Below, one piece after another: positions 16,390-25,837 of a stretch of 64,000 nucleotides of DNA (position 1 is its first letter; each line of letters opens with the position of its first letter). The stretch is from GCA-2746605 sp963710615. GTDB lineage: Bacteria > Bacteroidota > Ignavibacteria > Ignavibacteriales > Melioribacteraceae. The position numbers and the translations under genes were made by a program. The stretch covers positions 744,001-808,000 of the forward strand of contig CAVQBF010000008.1 of the NCBI GenBank assembly GCA_963710615.1. Reading direction: 5' to 3'. The notes beneath the pieces are model-generated. The model did not search any database and was not told the DNA's origin. It saw only the letters and a list, made by a program, of their open reading frames with translations.

Positions 16390-16824
16390 TTATTTTATGC
16401 TCTTTTGATCTGGTATAAATTTAAGAGAAATAGAATTTACACAATGTCTTGTATTTTTTGAAGTAAATCTTTCCCCTATAAAAACGTGTCCCAAATGTCC
16501 ACCGCAATTGTTGCAAATTATTTCGGTTCTTCTTCCATCGGCATCGGGAACTCTTTTTACTGCACCATTAATTTCATCGTCAAAACTAGGCCAGCCGCAA
16601 TTTGAGTTAAATTTATCATCTGATTTATAAAGTGGGGCATCGCATCTTTTACAAATGTAGGTTCCGGCTTCTTTATTGTCAGTGTATTTACCGGTATAAG
16701 GCATTTCAGTTCCTTTGTGTAAAATTACTCTTGCTTCTTCGGGAGTTAATTTATTGTATTCCATTTTATCCTGCGCAAAGTTTATTGTTAAAAATGCAAA
16801 AAAGAAAATTACTAATAATCTCAT
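16390..16824 (-). CDS. msrB: Exported peptide-methionine (R)-S-oxide reductase MsrB
   Basis: The 144-residue protein has a signal peptide (MRLLVIFFFAFLTINFA-QDK) and a complete MsrB domain. Four zinc cysteines sit in CKRC (58, 61) and CNNC (104, 107), a conserved SNCGWPSF lies near 76-80, and the catalytic Cys128 is in RHCVNSISLKF. It reduces methionine-R-sulfoxide in periplasmic proteins using thiol reductants. It is divergent from an esterase-like lipoprotein and the exported MsrA at 17891, so both stereoisomers would be repaired outside the cytoplasm. Confidence 0.95.
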   Translation of the reverse strand: MRLLVIFFFAFLTINFAQDKMEYNKLTPEEARVILHKGTEMPYTGKYTDNKEAGTYICKRCDAPLYKSDDKFNSNCGWPSFDDEINGAVKRVPDADGRRTEIICNNCGGHLGHVFIGERFTSKNTRHCVNSISLKFIPDQKSIK

Positions 16825-16985
16825 ATTTTGTCCTAATTTGTTTGACCCTTATAAAATCCTTATTTGTCAAAGTTCCAGATGTTATAAAAATGTTATAATT
16901 TATTCTTAAATGTTTATTATTTGGTTTGGCAATTATAATATATTAGCAATAATTTTAGTTAAACAAAAACATAAAAATCAATCAC

Positions 16986-17831
16986 ATGAAAAAATATTTA
17001 TATACATTACTTCTTGCAGCATTAATAATGGGCTGCAAAGTAAATGAAGAAAATCTCCCAACTCAGAAGAATCAAGAAATCATAACCAAATACACTGAAG
17101 TTAAAGAGATAATATCCCAAGAGGTTGATGATACTTTTTATGTTTATATCAGACTGCCTAAAAACTATGTTGAGGAAAATAAAAGATATCCTGTTCTTTA
17201 TTTGCTCGATGGAGATATTTCATTTAATATGGCAACAAGTATTGTTCGTTATCTGCAATTTGGCAAGGATGTTCACGATTTAATAATTGTTGCACCGGCA
17301 TACGGAACTTTACTAAATGATAGTGAAACTAATTTTAGGGAAAGAGACTACACAATATCAGAAGTGGAAAGATGGAGCGGAAGTGGAGGGGCAGCAAATT
17401 ATCTGAATTTCTTGAAAAAAGAACTTATTCCGCTGATTGATTCCAGCTACAGAACCAATAATGAACGTATTTTAAATGGATATTCCATTAGGAGGATTTG
17501 TTTACTTTATTTACATTCTCTTAATGAACCCAATATATTTGGTAGTTATATTGCTGGAAGTCCATTTTTAATCAATGATCTCGATATTCTCATTGCCAAA
17601 AGCAATGATATTCTAGGTTTTAATCAGAATAAAAAGCTTTTCATTACAGTTGGGGAATTAGAAGATATTGAAATATATCATAAACCAATAAATTCATTAT
17701 TTGAAGCATTGAAAAATAAAAATGGATTCAAAGTTAAATTTACTGAATTCAAGAACGGAACTCATTTTACATGTCCGTCAGAGGCATTAGCATATGGATT
17801 GAAGTTTATTTTTAATGAGAATAAAATCTAG
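16986..17831 (+). CDS. Alpha/beta-hydrolase (esterase D-like) lipoprotein
   Basis: The 281-residue protein has a lipobox (LLLAALIMGC, Cys17). It then follows the Fes/esterase D-like fold: DTFYVYIRLPKNY, RYPVLYLLDGDISF, IIVAPAYG, nucleophile GYS, IAGSPF and a C-terminal histidine in NGTHF. The nucleophile elbow reads GYSIRRICLLY, whereas the family has GxSxGG. Skipping the A at 17490 gives GYSIGGFV in the other frame, with the original frame resuming at about 17502. The RR may therefore be an artefact of two compensating indels. It probably hydrolyses an ester in the periplasm; the substrate is unknown. MsrA follows after 59 bases. Confidence 0.75.
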   Translation: MKKYLYTLLLAALIMGCKVNEENLPTQKNQEIITKYTEVKEIISQEVDDTFYVYIRLPKNYVEENKRYPVLYLLDGDISFNMATSIVRYLQFGKDVHDLIIVAPAYGTLLNDSETNFRERDYTISEVERWSGSGGAANYLNFLKKELIPLIDSSYRTNNERILNGYSIRRICLLYLHSLNEPNIFGSYIAGSPFLINDLDILIAKSNDILGFNQNKKLFITVGELEDIEIYHKPINSLFEALKNKNGFKVKFTEFKNGTHFTCPSEALAYGLKFIFNENKI

Positions 17832-17890
17832 GAACTCTAATTGACTTGACAAGGTAAAAAGACAAGATATCAAAATAAAAGGATTAAAAA

Positions 17891-18520
17891 ATGCTAAAGA
17901 AAAAGATTTTACTACTACTTCTTATTCCGGTAATAATTATTTTTGCTTACAATTTTAATAATAATACGGAAATTGAAAAGGAATATATAATGAATGAAAA
18001 CGATAATTTAGAGAAAGCAACATTTGGCAGCGGATGTTTTTGGTGTACTGAAGCTATTTTTGAAAAACTAAATGGTGTTGAATCTGTTGTTTCCGGTTAT
18101 TCCGGTGGAACAGTTATTAATCCTACATACAAAGAAGTAACAACGGGAAAAACGGGTCATGCCGAAGTAACTCAGATTTTATTCGATCCAGATATAATTA
18201 GTTTCAAGGAATTATTAGAGGTTTTTTGGCAGACACACGACCCCACAACTCTAAACCGACAAGGAAATGATGTTGGAACTCAATACCGTTCGGCAATTTT
18301 CTATCACAATGAAGAGCAGAAGAAACTTGCAGAAGAATACAAGAAAAAATTAGAAGATGCTAAAGTATTTGATGATCCCATTGTAACTGAAATAACGAAG
18401 TTTGATGTTTTTTATACCGCTGAAGACTATCATCAAGATTACTATGAGCAGAATAAGAGCCAGCCTTACTGCAGTTTTGTAATAACACCCAAGGTTGATA
18501 AAGTTCAAGAAAGTTTTTAA
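17891..18520 (+). CDS. msrA: Membrane-anchored peptide-methionine (S)-S-oxide reductase MsrA
   Basis: The 209-residue protein starts with a hydrophobic anchor or signal (KKILLLLLIPVIIIFAYNF) and has a full MsrA domain from about residue 42: the active-site motif GSGCFWCTEAIF (Cys49 catalytic, Cys52), SGYSGGTV, TGHAEVTQI, FWQTHDPTTLNRQGNDVGTQYRS and YHQDYYEQN. It reduces methionine-S-sulfoxide in extracytoplasmic proteins and complements the exported MsrB encoded at 16390. It probably shares a transcript with the preceding esterase-like gene. Confidence 0.95.
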   Translation: MLKKKILLLLLIPVIIIFAYNFNNNTEIEKEYIMNENDNLEKATFGSGCFWCTEAIFEKLNGVESVVSGYSGGTVINPTYKEVTTGKTGHAEVTQILFDPDIISFKELLEVFWQTHDPTTLNRQGNDVGTQYRSAIFYHNEEQKKLAEEYKKKLEDAKVFDDPIVTEITKFDVFYTAEDYHQDYYEQNKSQPYCSFVITPKVDKVQESF

Positions 18521-18715
18521 GGATAAATTGAGATAATTACACAGATTATTGATAATTGAATAATTACTTAAGTGCACGTTGCTTGAGTGTTTAATATCCT
18601 GTGGAAAAGAGCAAAAAAATAATACTACTAAAACTTTCTCTTTTACCATTATTGATAAATGATTAAATTAAAAACAAGACGTCTGTTTTTAGTATTTAGT
18701 AAATTGGATCTTAAT

Positions 18716-19234
18716 ATGAAAAACGTAATCATTTTTGTTTTATTTTTAAATATATCTCTCTCCCTTTTCGCTCAGGATACTTTGGACAATAATTGTATTT
18801 GCTGCACAAAGGAGCATACACAATTTGATTTCTGGGTTGGTGAATGGTCGGTTTATGATACACTAAATAATTTTGTGGGGACAAACAATGTTATTAAGAA
18901 TTATGATAATTGTCTAATCCAAGAAAATTGGAAGTCTGCCGGGAAAAACAGAGGAACAAGTTATAATTATTTTGATCTAGCTGACAGCACTTGGAATCAA
19001 CTTTGGATTGATAATCAAGGGACAATCTTAAATCTAAAGGGACAATTGATAAATGGAGCTATGATTTTAAAGAGCAAGCTTCAGAAAGGGAAAAAAGTTG
19101 CATTATATTATAACAGAATTACATGGAGCAAACTTGAAAACGGAAATGTAGTCCAAACTTGGGATATTTTAGACGAAAATGACCAATTATTGGCAAATCT
19201 ATTTAAAGGAATATATAATTCTAATATGAACTAG
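18716..19234 (+). CDS. Exported DUF1579-like protein
   Basis: Starting at MKNVIIFVLFLN (18716; an earlier in-frame ATG at 18659 would bury the signal peptide) the protein has a signal sequence cleaved near LFAQDT. A Cys-rich short segment (NNCICCTKEH) follows, then the pattern FDFWVGEWSVYD, CLIQENWKS, SYNYFDLADSTWNQLWID. This pattern belongs to the DUF1579-like/lipocalin-type family of beta-barrel cup proteins. The function is unknown. Its TAG stop shares the palindrome CTAG (19231-19234) with the stop of the converging phosphatase gene. Confidence 0.7.
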   Translation: MKNVIIFVLFLNISLSLFAQDTLDNNCICCTKEHTQFDFWVGEWSVYDTLNNFVGTNNVIKNYDNCLIQENWKSAGKNRGTSYNYFDLADSTWNQLWIDNQGTILNLKGQLINGAMILKSKLQKGKKVALYYNRITWSKLENGNVVQTWDILDENDQLLANLFKGIYNSNMN

Positions 19235-19875
19235 AGTAAATTGTTTTTAAATTCTTCAAGCGTATTGTAGACCTCAGCTCCAGTATTACTCAGAGTATTA
19301 AAGTCTTGATGACCGGCAGCAATTAAAATACAATCTGAACCAATTTCTTTTGCAACTTCATAATCATGCACAGTATCACCAATCATTAAAGTCTCACCAT
19401 GTCCATTTCCCAGTATTTGCATTAAGTTTTTACCCAAATGAAGTTTACCTGCAGCATAAATGTTATCTAACCCAACAATATGAGACAGATATTGGGAGAG
19501 ATTAAATTTTTCAACCATATCATTTAATTTATCTTGTTTATAAGCTGAAAGCAAAGATTGTTCAATTCCTTTACTTTTAATTTTTTCCATCACATCAAGT
19601 AAACCGGCGTGCAATGAGCACTCATATTTTCTATCTTCATACTCATCCATCCATTCCTTTCCAACAATTTCAAAAGATTCATTCTCAAAATTGAATCCTG
19701 CTGCTATATAATAATCCTTAACTGGAATAGTAAAAATTGATTTATATCTTTCAACGGTTAATGTTGGTATGTTTTTTTTACGAAAAAGATTATTTGCCAC
19801 ATCAACACAAAGATCTAAATCATCCAAAACCGTTCCGTTCCAATCCCAAATTACATGTTTGTATTTATCGATCAT
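19231..19875 (-). CDS. HAD-superfamily phosphatase, phosphoglycolate-phosphatase-like
   Basis: The start is set at MIDKYKH (19875), just after a GAGGAA ribosome site; an upstream ATG at 19893 would place that site inside the gene. HAD motif I is WDWNGTVLDD (both aspartates), motif II LLSAYK, the lysine of motif III lies in AGKLHLGK, and motif IV is MIGDTVHDYEVA. The helical cap fits the PGP/beta-phosphoglucomutase-like class that dephosphorylates small metabolites. It overlaps the converging gene by four bases. Confidence 0.88.
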   Translation of the reverse strand: MIDKYKHVIWDWNGTVLDDLDLCVDVANNLFRKKNIPTLTVERYKSIFTIPVKDYYIAAGFNFENESFEIVGKEWMDEYEDRKYECSLHAGLLDVMEKIKSKGIEQSLLSAYKQDKLNDMVEKFNLSQYLSHIVGLDNIYAAGKLHLGKNLMQILGNGHGETLMIGDTVHDYEVAKEIGSDCILIAAGHQDFNTLSNTGAEVYNTLEEFKNNLL

Positions 19876-20020
19876 AAAATTCCTCAATTTCAATTAAACA
19901 TCATTTTTAAAAATCGAACTGCAAATTACTAAAATGAGAATCCTTTTTTCAAAAAATAAAAGTAATTAATTATATCTTATTTACGATTATATAACAATAA
20001 ATTAATAATTCTGTAAAAAA

Positions 20021-23000
20021 TTGAATATAATCAGATCCTTATTCGAAAAGATGTTTAATTGGGAGGAAATTGAACAGAATAATTCTGTTGGTTCAAATTC
20101 TCAAAAAGTTAAACTCAATCCGTTTACACTAAGATTTCCGAAAGTCCTAGAAGAAGATTTTCTGCACAACCATAATATTAATTCTATTCTTCAAATAAAT
20201 ATTTCTAGTGTCGCTGCAGTCATTTTATTTTCTTCTTTCTTATTATTCGATTATTTCCTTGTCCCCGAACTTTTCTTTCAATTCTTTTTACTAAGGGTTG
20301 TTCTTGGTTCAGCAATCATTTTCTCTGCTATGTTTATTATAAACAAGTATGTACAATTAACTCAGCCCGTATATAGTACCGCGGTTTTACTGGTTGGTTT
20401 GATCAACATTTCGTTTATTTTAGCTGCTTACCCCAAATTAAATTCTTATTATTATATAGGCATAATTTTAATCTATTTTTGGTGCTATACATTTTTACGA
20501 CTCCGTTTTACATGGGCCTCATTTGCTGGGACGTCAATTTTTTTGGTTTACTTTTTAAGTGTAACCTTTTTCATCAAACTTGAAACAGAATTATATTTTA
20601 TTAGTCTATTTTATTTATTTGCTTCTAATATTGCGGGGATGAGTATCTCGTATGCATTTGAATATTATGCAAGGAGAACTTTTTACCAAAATCTAATACT
20701 GGAAAAAACCACTACTACGAATGTAAATTTGTACAAAAAAATAACTGAAAGTGACAAAGTTATTGGAGTTGTTGAACAACAATTAATGCTTCAGAGTCAA
20801 GCTCTTGGTGCTGCAGCTAATAGTATAATTATTTTCAATTTAAGTGGAAAAATTATCTGGTGCAATCATGCATTCCTTAAACTTACCGGTTATAGCAAAA
20901 ACGAAGTAATTGGTAAAACTGCCAATATATTAAAATCCGGAAAGCATGACAATGTTTTTTATAAAAATCTCTGGACCTCAATTTTGAATGGTAGAGTTTG
21001 GTCTGGCGAAATTATAAATAAAAAGAAAAGCGGGGAGCTTTATCATGAAGAAATGACAATTACCCCTGTTACAAATAAACTAACTCACGAAATCACTCAT
21101 TTTATTGCAATTAAACAGAATATTACACAACGCAAGAAAATGGAAGATGAACTATTTAAAAGTGAAAAACGCTTGCGGAATTTTGTTGAAAATGCAACAA
21201 TGGGAATTTATCGCACTAATATTGAGGGAAAGGTTTTGCTTGCAAATGATGCCCTTGTAAAGATGTTGGGATTCAGTTCAGTTGAGGAATTACAAAATAG
21301 AAACTTATCGAATGCAGGCTATGTCAACCCAAGTCAAAGAGAAGATTTTATTAAAAAATTAAATGAGACTGGTAATTTAATTGGTTTTGAATCTGAATGG
21401 CAAAAAGCAGATGGTTCGATTATTATAATTAGAGAAAGTGCGAGATTAGATTATGATGAATTTAATAATCCAATTTTTGAAGGGACTGTTGAAGACATCA
21501 CAATAAATAAATTAGCAGAACTTGAACTCAGAAAATCTAGTGAAAGGTTACAATCTGTTATTGATAATGTTAATGATGCAATCTTTATTCATGACACTGA
21601 TGGTAATATTATTGATATTAATAACAAAGTTTTAGATTTGTATAATATTGGTCGAGAAGAAGTACTTCGGTTAAAAATTGAGGATATCTCGTCTCCTGAA
21701 AACTCATTTGAAAAGGTGAATGAATATTGGACTAATGTAATTGCACACAATAAAACGTATAAGTTCGAATGGAAAGCAAAGAGACCAAATGATAGCTCAA
21801 CATTTGATGTAGAAGTATTTATAGCAAAAATTACATTAAGTAATAATGATTACATTCTTGCAAATGTTCGGGATATTACAGAAGAGAAAGAGGCGAACAA
21901 AAAATTGCTGGTAACCCAAAAAGCTATTGAGATGAATTCTGCACCAATTTATTGGATTACTAAGCGGGGAGAGTTTGTTTATGTAAACCAAGCCGCTGTT
22001 GAAATGCTTAATTATTCAAAAGAAGAATTATTAAGTATGAAGATATATGATGTAGATAAGCAATGGAGTAAGGAATTCTGGAACGACTTTGGTTATCAAA
22101 TGCTAGAAGAGAAAAATCTTGCACAATTTGAATCCATTCACATCAGCAAAGATGGAAGAGAAATACCAATTGAAGTGAGTGCATCAATTATTAATTATGA
22201 AAATGAAGAACTAATTATTGCAATAATTAGCGATATAACAGAAAGACGCAAAATTGCTGAAAGTTTAATTGAAGCAAAAGAAAAAGCCGAACAATCCGAT
22301 AAACTAAAGTCAGATTTCTTAGCCGGAATGTCTCATGAAATTAGAACTCCTGTAAATACTATCTTAAACTTTACTTCACTTATTAAAAATGACTTGGGCG
22401 AAGATATAAGTGATGAGATTAACGATTCCTTCGAAATGATTGAAAGTGGCAGCAAGAGGCTTATAAGAACTATTGATTCAATTATCAATATGTCACAGCT
22501 TCAATCAGGGATCTTCGACTTAAATACAGAGAGAATTAAATTACATGATGAAATTCTGAGACCAATATTTAATGAATATAGACCAGTAGCACAAAGGAAG
22601 AATCTTAAATTAATTCTCAAATCCAATAGTGTTTACGACACATTCGATGCCGATTCTTATACTATTAATCAATTATTTATCAACTTAATTGATAATGCAA
22701 TTAAATACACAAACTCTGGAAGTGTTGAAATAATTACGGATGTTGATGAAAATCACTTAACTGTAAAAATAAAAGATACGGGCATTGGTATTTCTGAAGA
22801 ATTTTTACCAACATTATTCGATCCGTTTGTTCAAGAGGAAATGGGATATACGAGAACTTTTGAAGGAAACGGATTAGGATTAGCTTTAGTTAAAAGATAT
22901 GTTGAGCTAAACAATGCTGAAATAAGTGTTGAAAGCAAGAAAGGACATGGCAGCACATTTACTGTGAAATTAAAGAAGATAAACCCAAGTCCAAGACAAA

Positions 23001-23056
23001 AAGAAAGATTTACAGTCGCCAAAAAAGATTATTTAAATTCTAAAGTTATCCCTTAA
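20021..23056 (+). CDS. Multi-PAS membrane sensor histidine kinase
   Basis: The 1011-residue kinase starts at TTG 20021, with an ATG at 20051 as alternative. About six membrane helices (residues ~55-225) are followed by four PAS domains (~270-385, 390-500, 515-630, 640-755; e.g. IIFNLSGKIIWCNHAFLKLTGYS). The HisKA domain carries phosphoacceptor His772 (GMSHEIRTP). The HATPase domain has its N box (NLIDNAIKYTNSG), DTGIGIS and GNGLGLALV. No receiver domain or adjacent response regulator is present, so it is an orphan whose partner lies elsewhere. All catalytic boxes appear intact. Confidence 0.92.
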   Translation: MNIIRSLFEKMFNWEEIEQNNSVGSNSQKVKLNPFTLRFPKVLEEDFLHNHNINSILQINISSVAAVILFSSFLLFDYFLVPELFFQFFLLRVVLGSAIIFSAMFIINKYVQLTQPVYSTAVLLVGLINISFILAAYPKLNSYYYIGIILIYFWCYTFLRLRFTWASFAGTSIFLVYFLSVTFFIKLETELYFISLFYLFASNIAGMSISYAFEYYARRTFYQNLILEKTTTTNVNLYKKITESDKVIGVVEQQLMLQSQALGAAANSIIIFNLSGKIIWCNHAFLKLTGYSKNEVIGKTANILKSGKHDNVFYKNLWTSILNGRVWSGEIINKKKSGELYHEEMTITPVTNKLTHEITHFIAIKQNITQRKKMEDELFKSEKRLRNFVENATMGIYRTNIEGKVLLANDALVKMLGFSSVEELQNRNLSNAGYVNPSQREDFIKKLNETGNLIGFESEWQKADGSIIIIRESARLDYDEFNNPIFEGTVEDITINKLAELELRKSSERLQSVIDNVNDAIFIHDTDGNIIDINNKVLDLYNIGREEVLRLKIEDISSPENSFEKVNEYWTNVIAHNKTYKFEWKAKRPNDSSTFDVEVFIAKITLSNNDYILANVRDITEEKEANKKLLVTQKAIEMNSAPIYWITKRGEFVYVNQAAVEMLNYSKEELLSMKIYDVDKQWSKEFWNDFGYQMLEEKNLAQFESIHISKDGREIPIEVSASIINYENEELIIAIISDITERRKIAESLIEAKEKAEQSDKLKSDFLAGMSHEIRTPVNTILNFTSLIKNDLGEDISDEINDSFEMIESGSKRLIRTIDSIINMSQLQSGIFDLNTERIKLHDEILRPIFNEYRPVAQRKNLKLILKSNSVYDTFDADSYTINQLFINLIDNAIKYTNSGSVEIITDVDENHLTVKIKDTGIGISEEFLPTLFDPFVQEEMGYTRTFEGNGLGLALVKRYVELNNAEISVESKKGHGSTFTVKLKKINPSPRQKERFTVAKKDYLNSKVIP

Positions 23057-23964
23057 TGTCCGGTAGCATAATTCTTTTCTCCGGCAGTTACACGTATTTT
23101 TAATTTATTCTGTTCCGGAGGCAAAGGGCATGTTGCATACTTTGTAAATGCACATGGCGGATTATATGCTTTATTAAAATCTAAAATTACATTATTATTT
23201 GAATCCGGTTCCTCAACATATAAAAATCTTCCTGCTCCATATGTTTCCTCGCCACTTGTTAAATCCGCAAAAACAATAAATAATCTTTTCCCCGCAGAAA
23301 CAGGTTCTAAACTATATAACTTTCCATCGACTAAAAATTCCAACTTCCCCGGAGAAATTTCAGTTTCAATTGTTCCTAAAATTGTCGGTATAGAAATTTC
23401 CCTCAGTTCTTGATAAGGTATAAACTTTGCATCAATTTTCCATTCGGGATTAATTGGAAATCTTTCAATCCCCTCAAATTCACTTAATAGATCCGCTTTT
23501 AAATCCCTTAGTCTGATTCCATACTTATCGCCTCGTTTAATTAAAAACCATCTCAATGAACCGTATTCAAGGATTGTAGTATTTTCAACTAAATCATTAT
23601 TCATTTGGGTCTCAAAAATTCTTTTATTATTCATTATTACTTCTGCATCCGGATCGGACAAAAAAGTAATCACTGAATCAGATTTAATGAAACTACCCAA
23701 CTTCACAGGGGCCTTTGGTGGAAAAATAATATTATTCTCTTTACCAGAACCGAAACTATTTTCACCCTCCTCAAGCCAATATAATCCAACCAGGTTTAAC
23801 CAACCACTTGATTTTTTTAAGTTTTCAATTCTCTTAAAATGCCAATCATCAATTTCGGCAGCATATTCAGGGTTCACGATAATTATTTCATCATTTTTCT
23901 GACAAGAAACAAAAATGGAAATTACAACACAAGTAATAATCATATTATAAAAATGGTGTTTCAT
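23053..23964 (-). CDS. DUF1684 lipoprotein
   Basis: The start is placed at MKHHFYNM (23964) after AAGGAAG. The lipobox is ISIFVSC. The mature protein has the DUF1684 pattern: EIDDWHFKRIENLKKSSGWLNLVGLYWL, GSLRWFLIKRGDKYGIRLRD, then FADLTSGEETYGAGRFLY, and the signature DFNKAYNPPCAFTKYATCPLPP with two cysteines. DUF1684 is widespread in Bacteroidota, with no established enzyme activity that I can assert. It converges with the histidine kinase, sharing TTAA as overlapping stops. Confidence 0.85.
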   Translation of the reverse strand: MKHHFYNMIITCVVISIFVSCQKNDEIIIVNPEYAAEIDDWHFKRIENLKKSSGWLNLVGLYWLEEGENSFGSGKENNIIFPPKAPVKLGSFIKSDSVITFLSDPDAEVIMNNKRIFETQMNNDLVENTTILEYGSLRWFLIKRGDKYGIRLRDLKADLLSEFEGIERFPINPEWKIDAKFIPYQELREISIPTILGTIETEISPGKLEFLVDGKLYSLEPVSAGKRLFIVFADLTSGEETYGAGRFLYVEEPDSNNNVILDFNKAYNPPCAFTKYATCPLPPEQNKLKIRVTAGEKNYATGH

Positions 23965-24088
23965 AAATCTTCCTTTAAGAATTATTACAATTTTTCGATT
24001 TAATTTATTGGTAATACAAACAAATACCAATATAATTTTTGTTATTTTAATCGGCAATAATTTTCAAATCATTTAATGATAATAATAA

Positions 24089-25171
24089 TTGATAACCCAT
24101 ATATTTCTGAACAAAACTCGTTTATTGTTGAGAATTAAAAGTCTAACATTTTTATTTGCTCTCTTATTAGTAACTGCTTGCTCTGAGAATTCAAATAACC
24201 CTTTAGCCCCGGAAGATACTATGTCAGATATTACCGATCCCTATAAACAAAATATTAAATTAGGTAGCGGAATAAATTTAGGCAATGCCCTTGAAGCTCC
24301 AAACGAAGGTGATTGGGGACTCTTTCTAAAAGCGGAATATTTTACTGCAATAAAAAATGCCGGATTTAATTCAGTTAGAATTCCAATAAGATGGTCGGCT
24401 CATGCCCTTGCCTCTGCTCCATTTACAATTGATTACTTTTTTTTTAACCGCATCGATTGGGCAATAGAACAAGCACTGAGCAATGATTTGGCAGTAATAA
24501 TCAATATTCATCACTATATCGAATTAATGGAAAATCCCAAGGCTCATAAAGAAAGGTTTCTATCAATCTGGAGCCAAATTGCGGAGCGATACAGAACTTA
24601 TCCAAGTGATCTATTCTTTGAAGTATTAAATGAACCTAACAATTTACTCACAGCCGATTTATGGAATCAGTTTCTTTCGGAAGCGGTTGCAGAAATCAGA
24701 AAAACCAATCCCAATAGAACTTTGTTGGTTGGTACAGCTAACTGGGGCGGAATTGGTGGATTGAAGGATTTGGTGCTGCCAGATGATGATAATATAATTG
24801 TATCTTTTCATTATTACAGTCCTTTTAGATTTACTCATCAAGGTGCTGAGTGGGTCGATGGAAGCGATGCCTGGTTAGGGACAAGATGGACCAACTCAAC
24901 TTCTGAACGGGAAGCTATTTTAAATGATTTTAACAGCGCGATTATTTGGGCTAATGAAAATAATGTCCCTTTAAATCTTGGAGAATTTGGCAGCTATAAT
25001 AAAGCTGACATTGATTCAAGATATTTGTGGACAATATTTATATCCCAGTTGGCAACTGTTAATAATATAAGCTGGCACTATTGGGAATTTGGCGCCGGTT
25101 TTGGAGTCTATGATATAAATACAAATCAGTGGTATGAGAAATTATTAAGTGCACTTATTTCTCTGCCTTAG
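24089..25171 (+). CDS. Glycoside hydrolase family 5 (cellulase-like) lipoprotein
   Basis: The 360-residue protein has a TTG start and a lipobox (FALLLVTAC, Cys31). The GH5 TIM barrel shows GINLGNALEAP, GFNSVRIPIRWS, NIHHY, acid/base Glu182 in VLNEPNN, SFHYYSP, nucleophile Glu299 in NLGEFGSY and HYWEFGAGFGVYD. Both catalytic glutamates are present. It should cleave beta-1,4 glucans or mannans at the cell surface or in the periplasm. No other polysaccharide-utilisation genes are adjacent. The divergent neighbour is the DUF1684 lipoprotein. Confidence 0.9.
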   Translation: MITHIFLNKTRLLLRIKSLTFLFALLLVTACSENSNNPLAPEDTMSDITDPYKQNIKLGSGINLGNALEAPNEGDWGLFLKAEYFTAIKNAGFNSVRIPIRWSAHALASAPFTIDYFFFNRIDWAIEQALSNDLAVIINIHHYIELMENPKAHKERFLSIWSQIAERYRTYPSDLFFEVLNEPNNLLTADLWNQFLSEAVAEIRKTNPNRTLLVGTANWGGIGGLKDLVLPDDDNIIVSFHYYSPFRFTHQGAEWVDGSDAWLGTRWTNSTSEREAILNDFNSAIIWANENNVPLNLGEFGSYNKADIDSRYLWTIFISQLATVNNISWHYWEFGAGFGVYDINTNQWYEKLLSALISLP

Positions 25172-25306
25172 AATATAAACAAATCATATTTCTATTGAAC
25201 ATATCCTCAATTTTTCTTACCTTAAATTGAGTAACAGAAAATGTTCTGTGCATCTTTTCACCATCTAACTTTTTTCTGTTTTCTCTTTGAATAACAAGGA
25301 GGGAAT

Positions 25307-25687
25307 ATGAGCAAGTTCAGCATTACAGAAAATAATATAATCTCTTCATTACGTTACATGGCAAGACTTTTCTCTGTATTACTAATTTTTATTGTAGTCA
25401 GCCTTGCAATTGGTGAAGCATTCCCACATCCATTTGATCTTTCTGCCAAAGAATTACTTTTTACCGCTGCACTTTTAGTTTTGTTTACAGGACTAATACT
25501 AGCCTGGAAATGGGAAGGTCTTGGCGGAAGCTTAATTATAGTGGGATTTCTGATATTTGTAATTTCAAATTCTATTATTTCAAAATCATTAAACCTTGGT
25601 GTCTTCTTATTAATATTCCCATTTACCGGAATATTATACTTAATATGCTGTTGGAGAGAAAAGAAAATAATTTCAAATAAAAAATAG
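25307..25687 (+). CDS. Small four-helix membrane protein (DUF7670-like)
   Basis: The 126-residue protein has a strong AAGGAGG ribosome site and four predicted membrane helices (about 16-39, 46-66, 70-92 and 95-115). It contains the conserved-looking RYMARLFSVLLIF start and LAWKWEGLGGSLII in the middle, a pattern of small Bacteroidota membrane proteins now grouped as DUF7670. No catalytic residues are visible and the function is unknown. It is monocistronic. Confidence 0.7.
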   Translation: MSKFSITENNIISSLRYMARLFSVLLIFIVVSLAIGEAFPHPFDLSAKELLFTAALLVLFTGLILAWKWEGLGGSLIIVGFLIFVISNSIISKSLNLGVFLLIFPFTGILYLICCWREKKIISNKK

Positions 25688-25837
25688 CATTTTAAAGTCA
25701 CCATATTATCTAAAAATTATTCCCACTAATTGTGGCCCTCTACTATTTTACTTCATTAGGAAATAATTCTAAAAAATAGAGAAATAAATATCTTTCATTT
25801 AAGATAATTTTATAATAGTATTTGATAAAACATTTGA

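Noticed and set aside
18350..18649. Minus-strand hydrophobic frame of 99 codons
   Set aside because: It overlaps the conserved 3' end of msrA and lacks a ribosome site.
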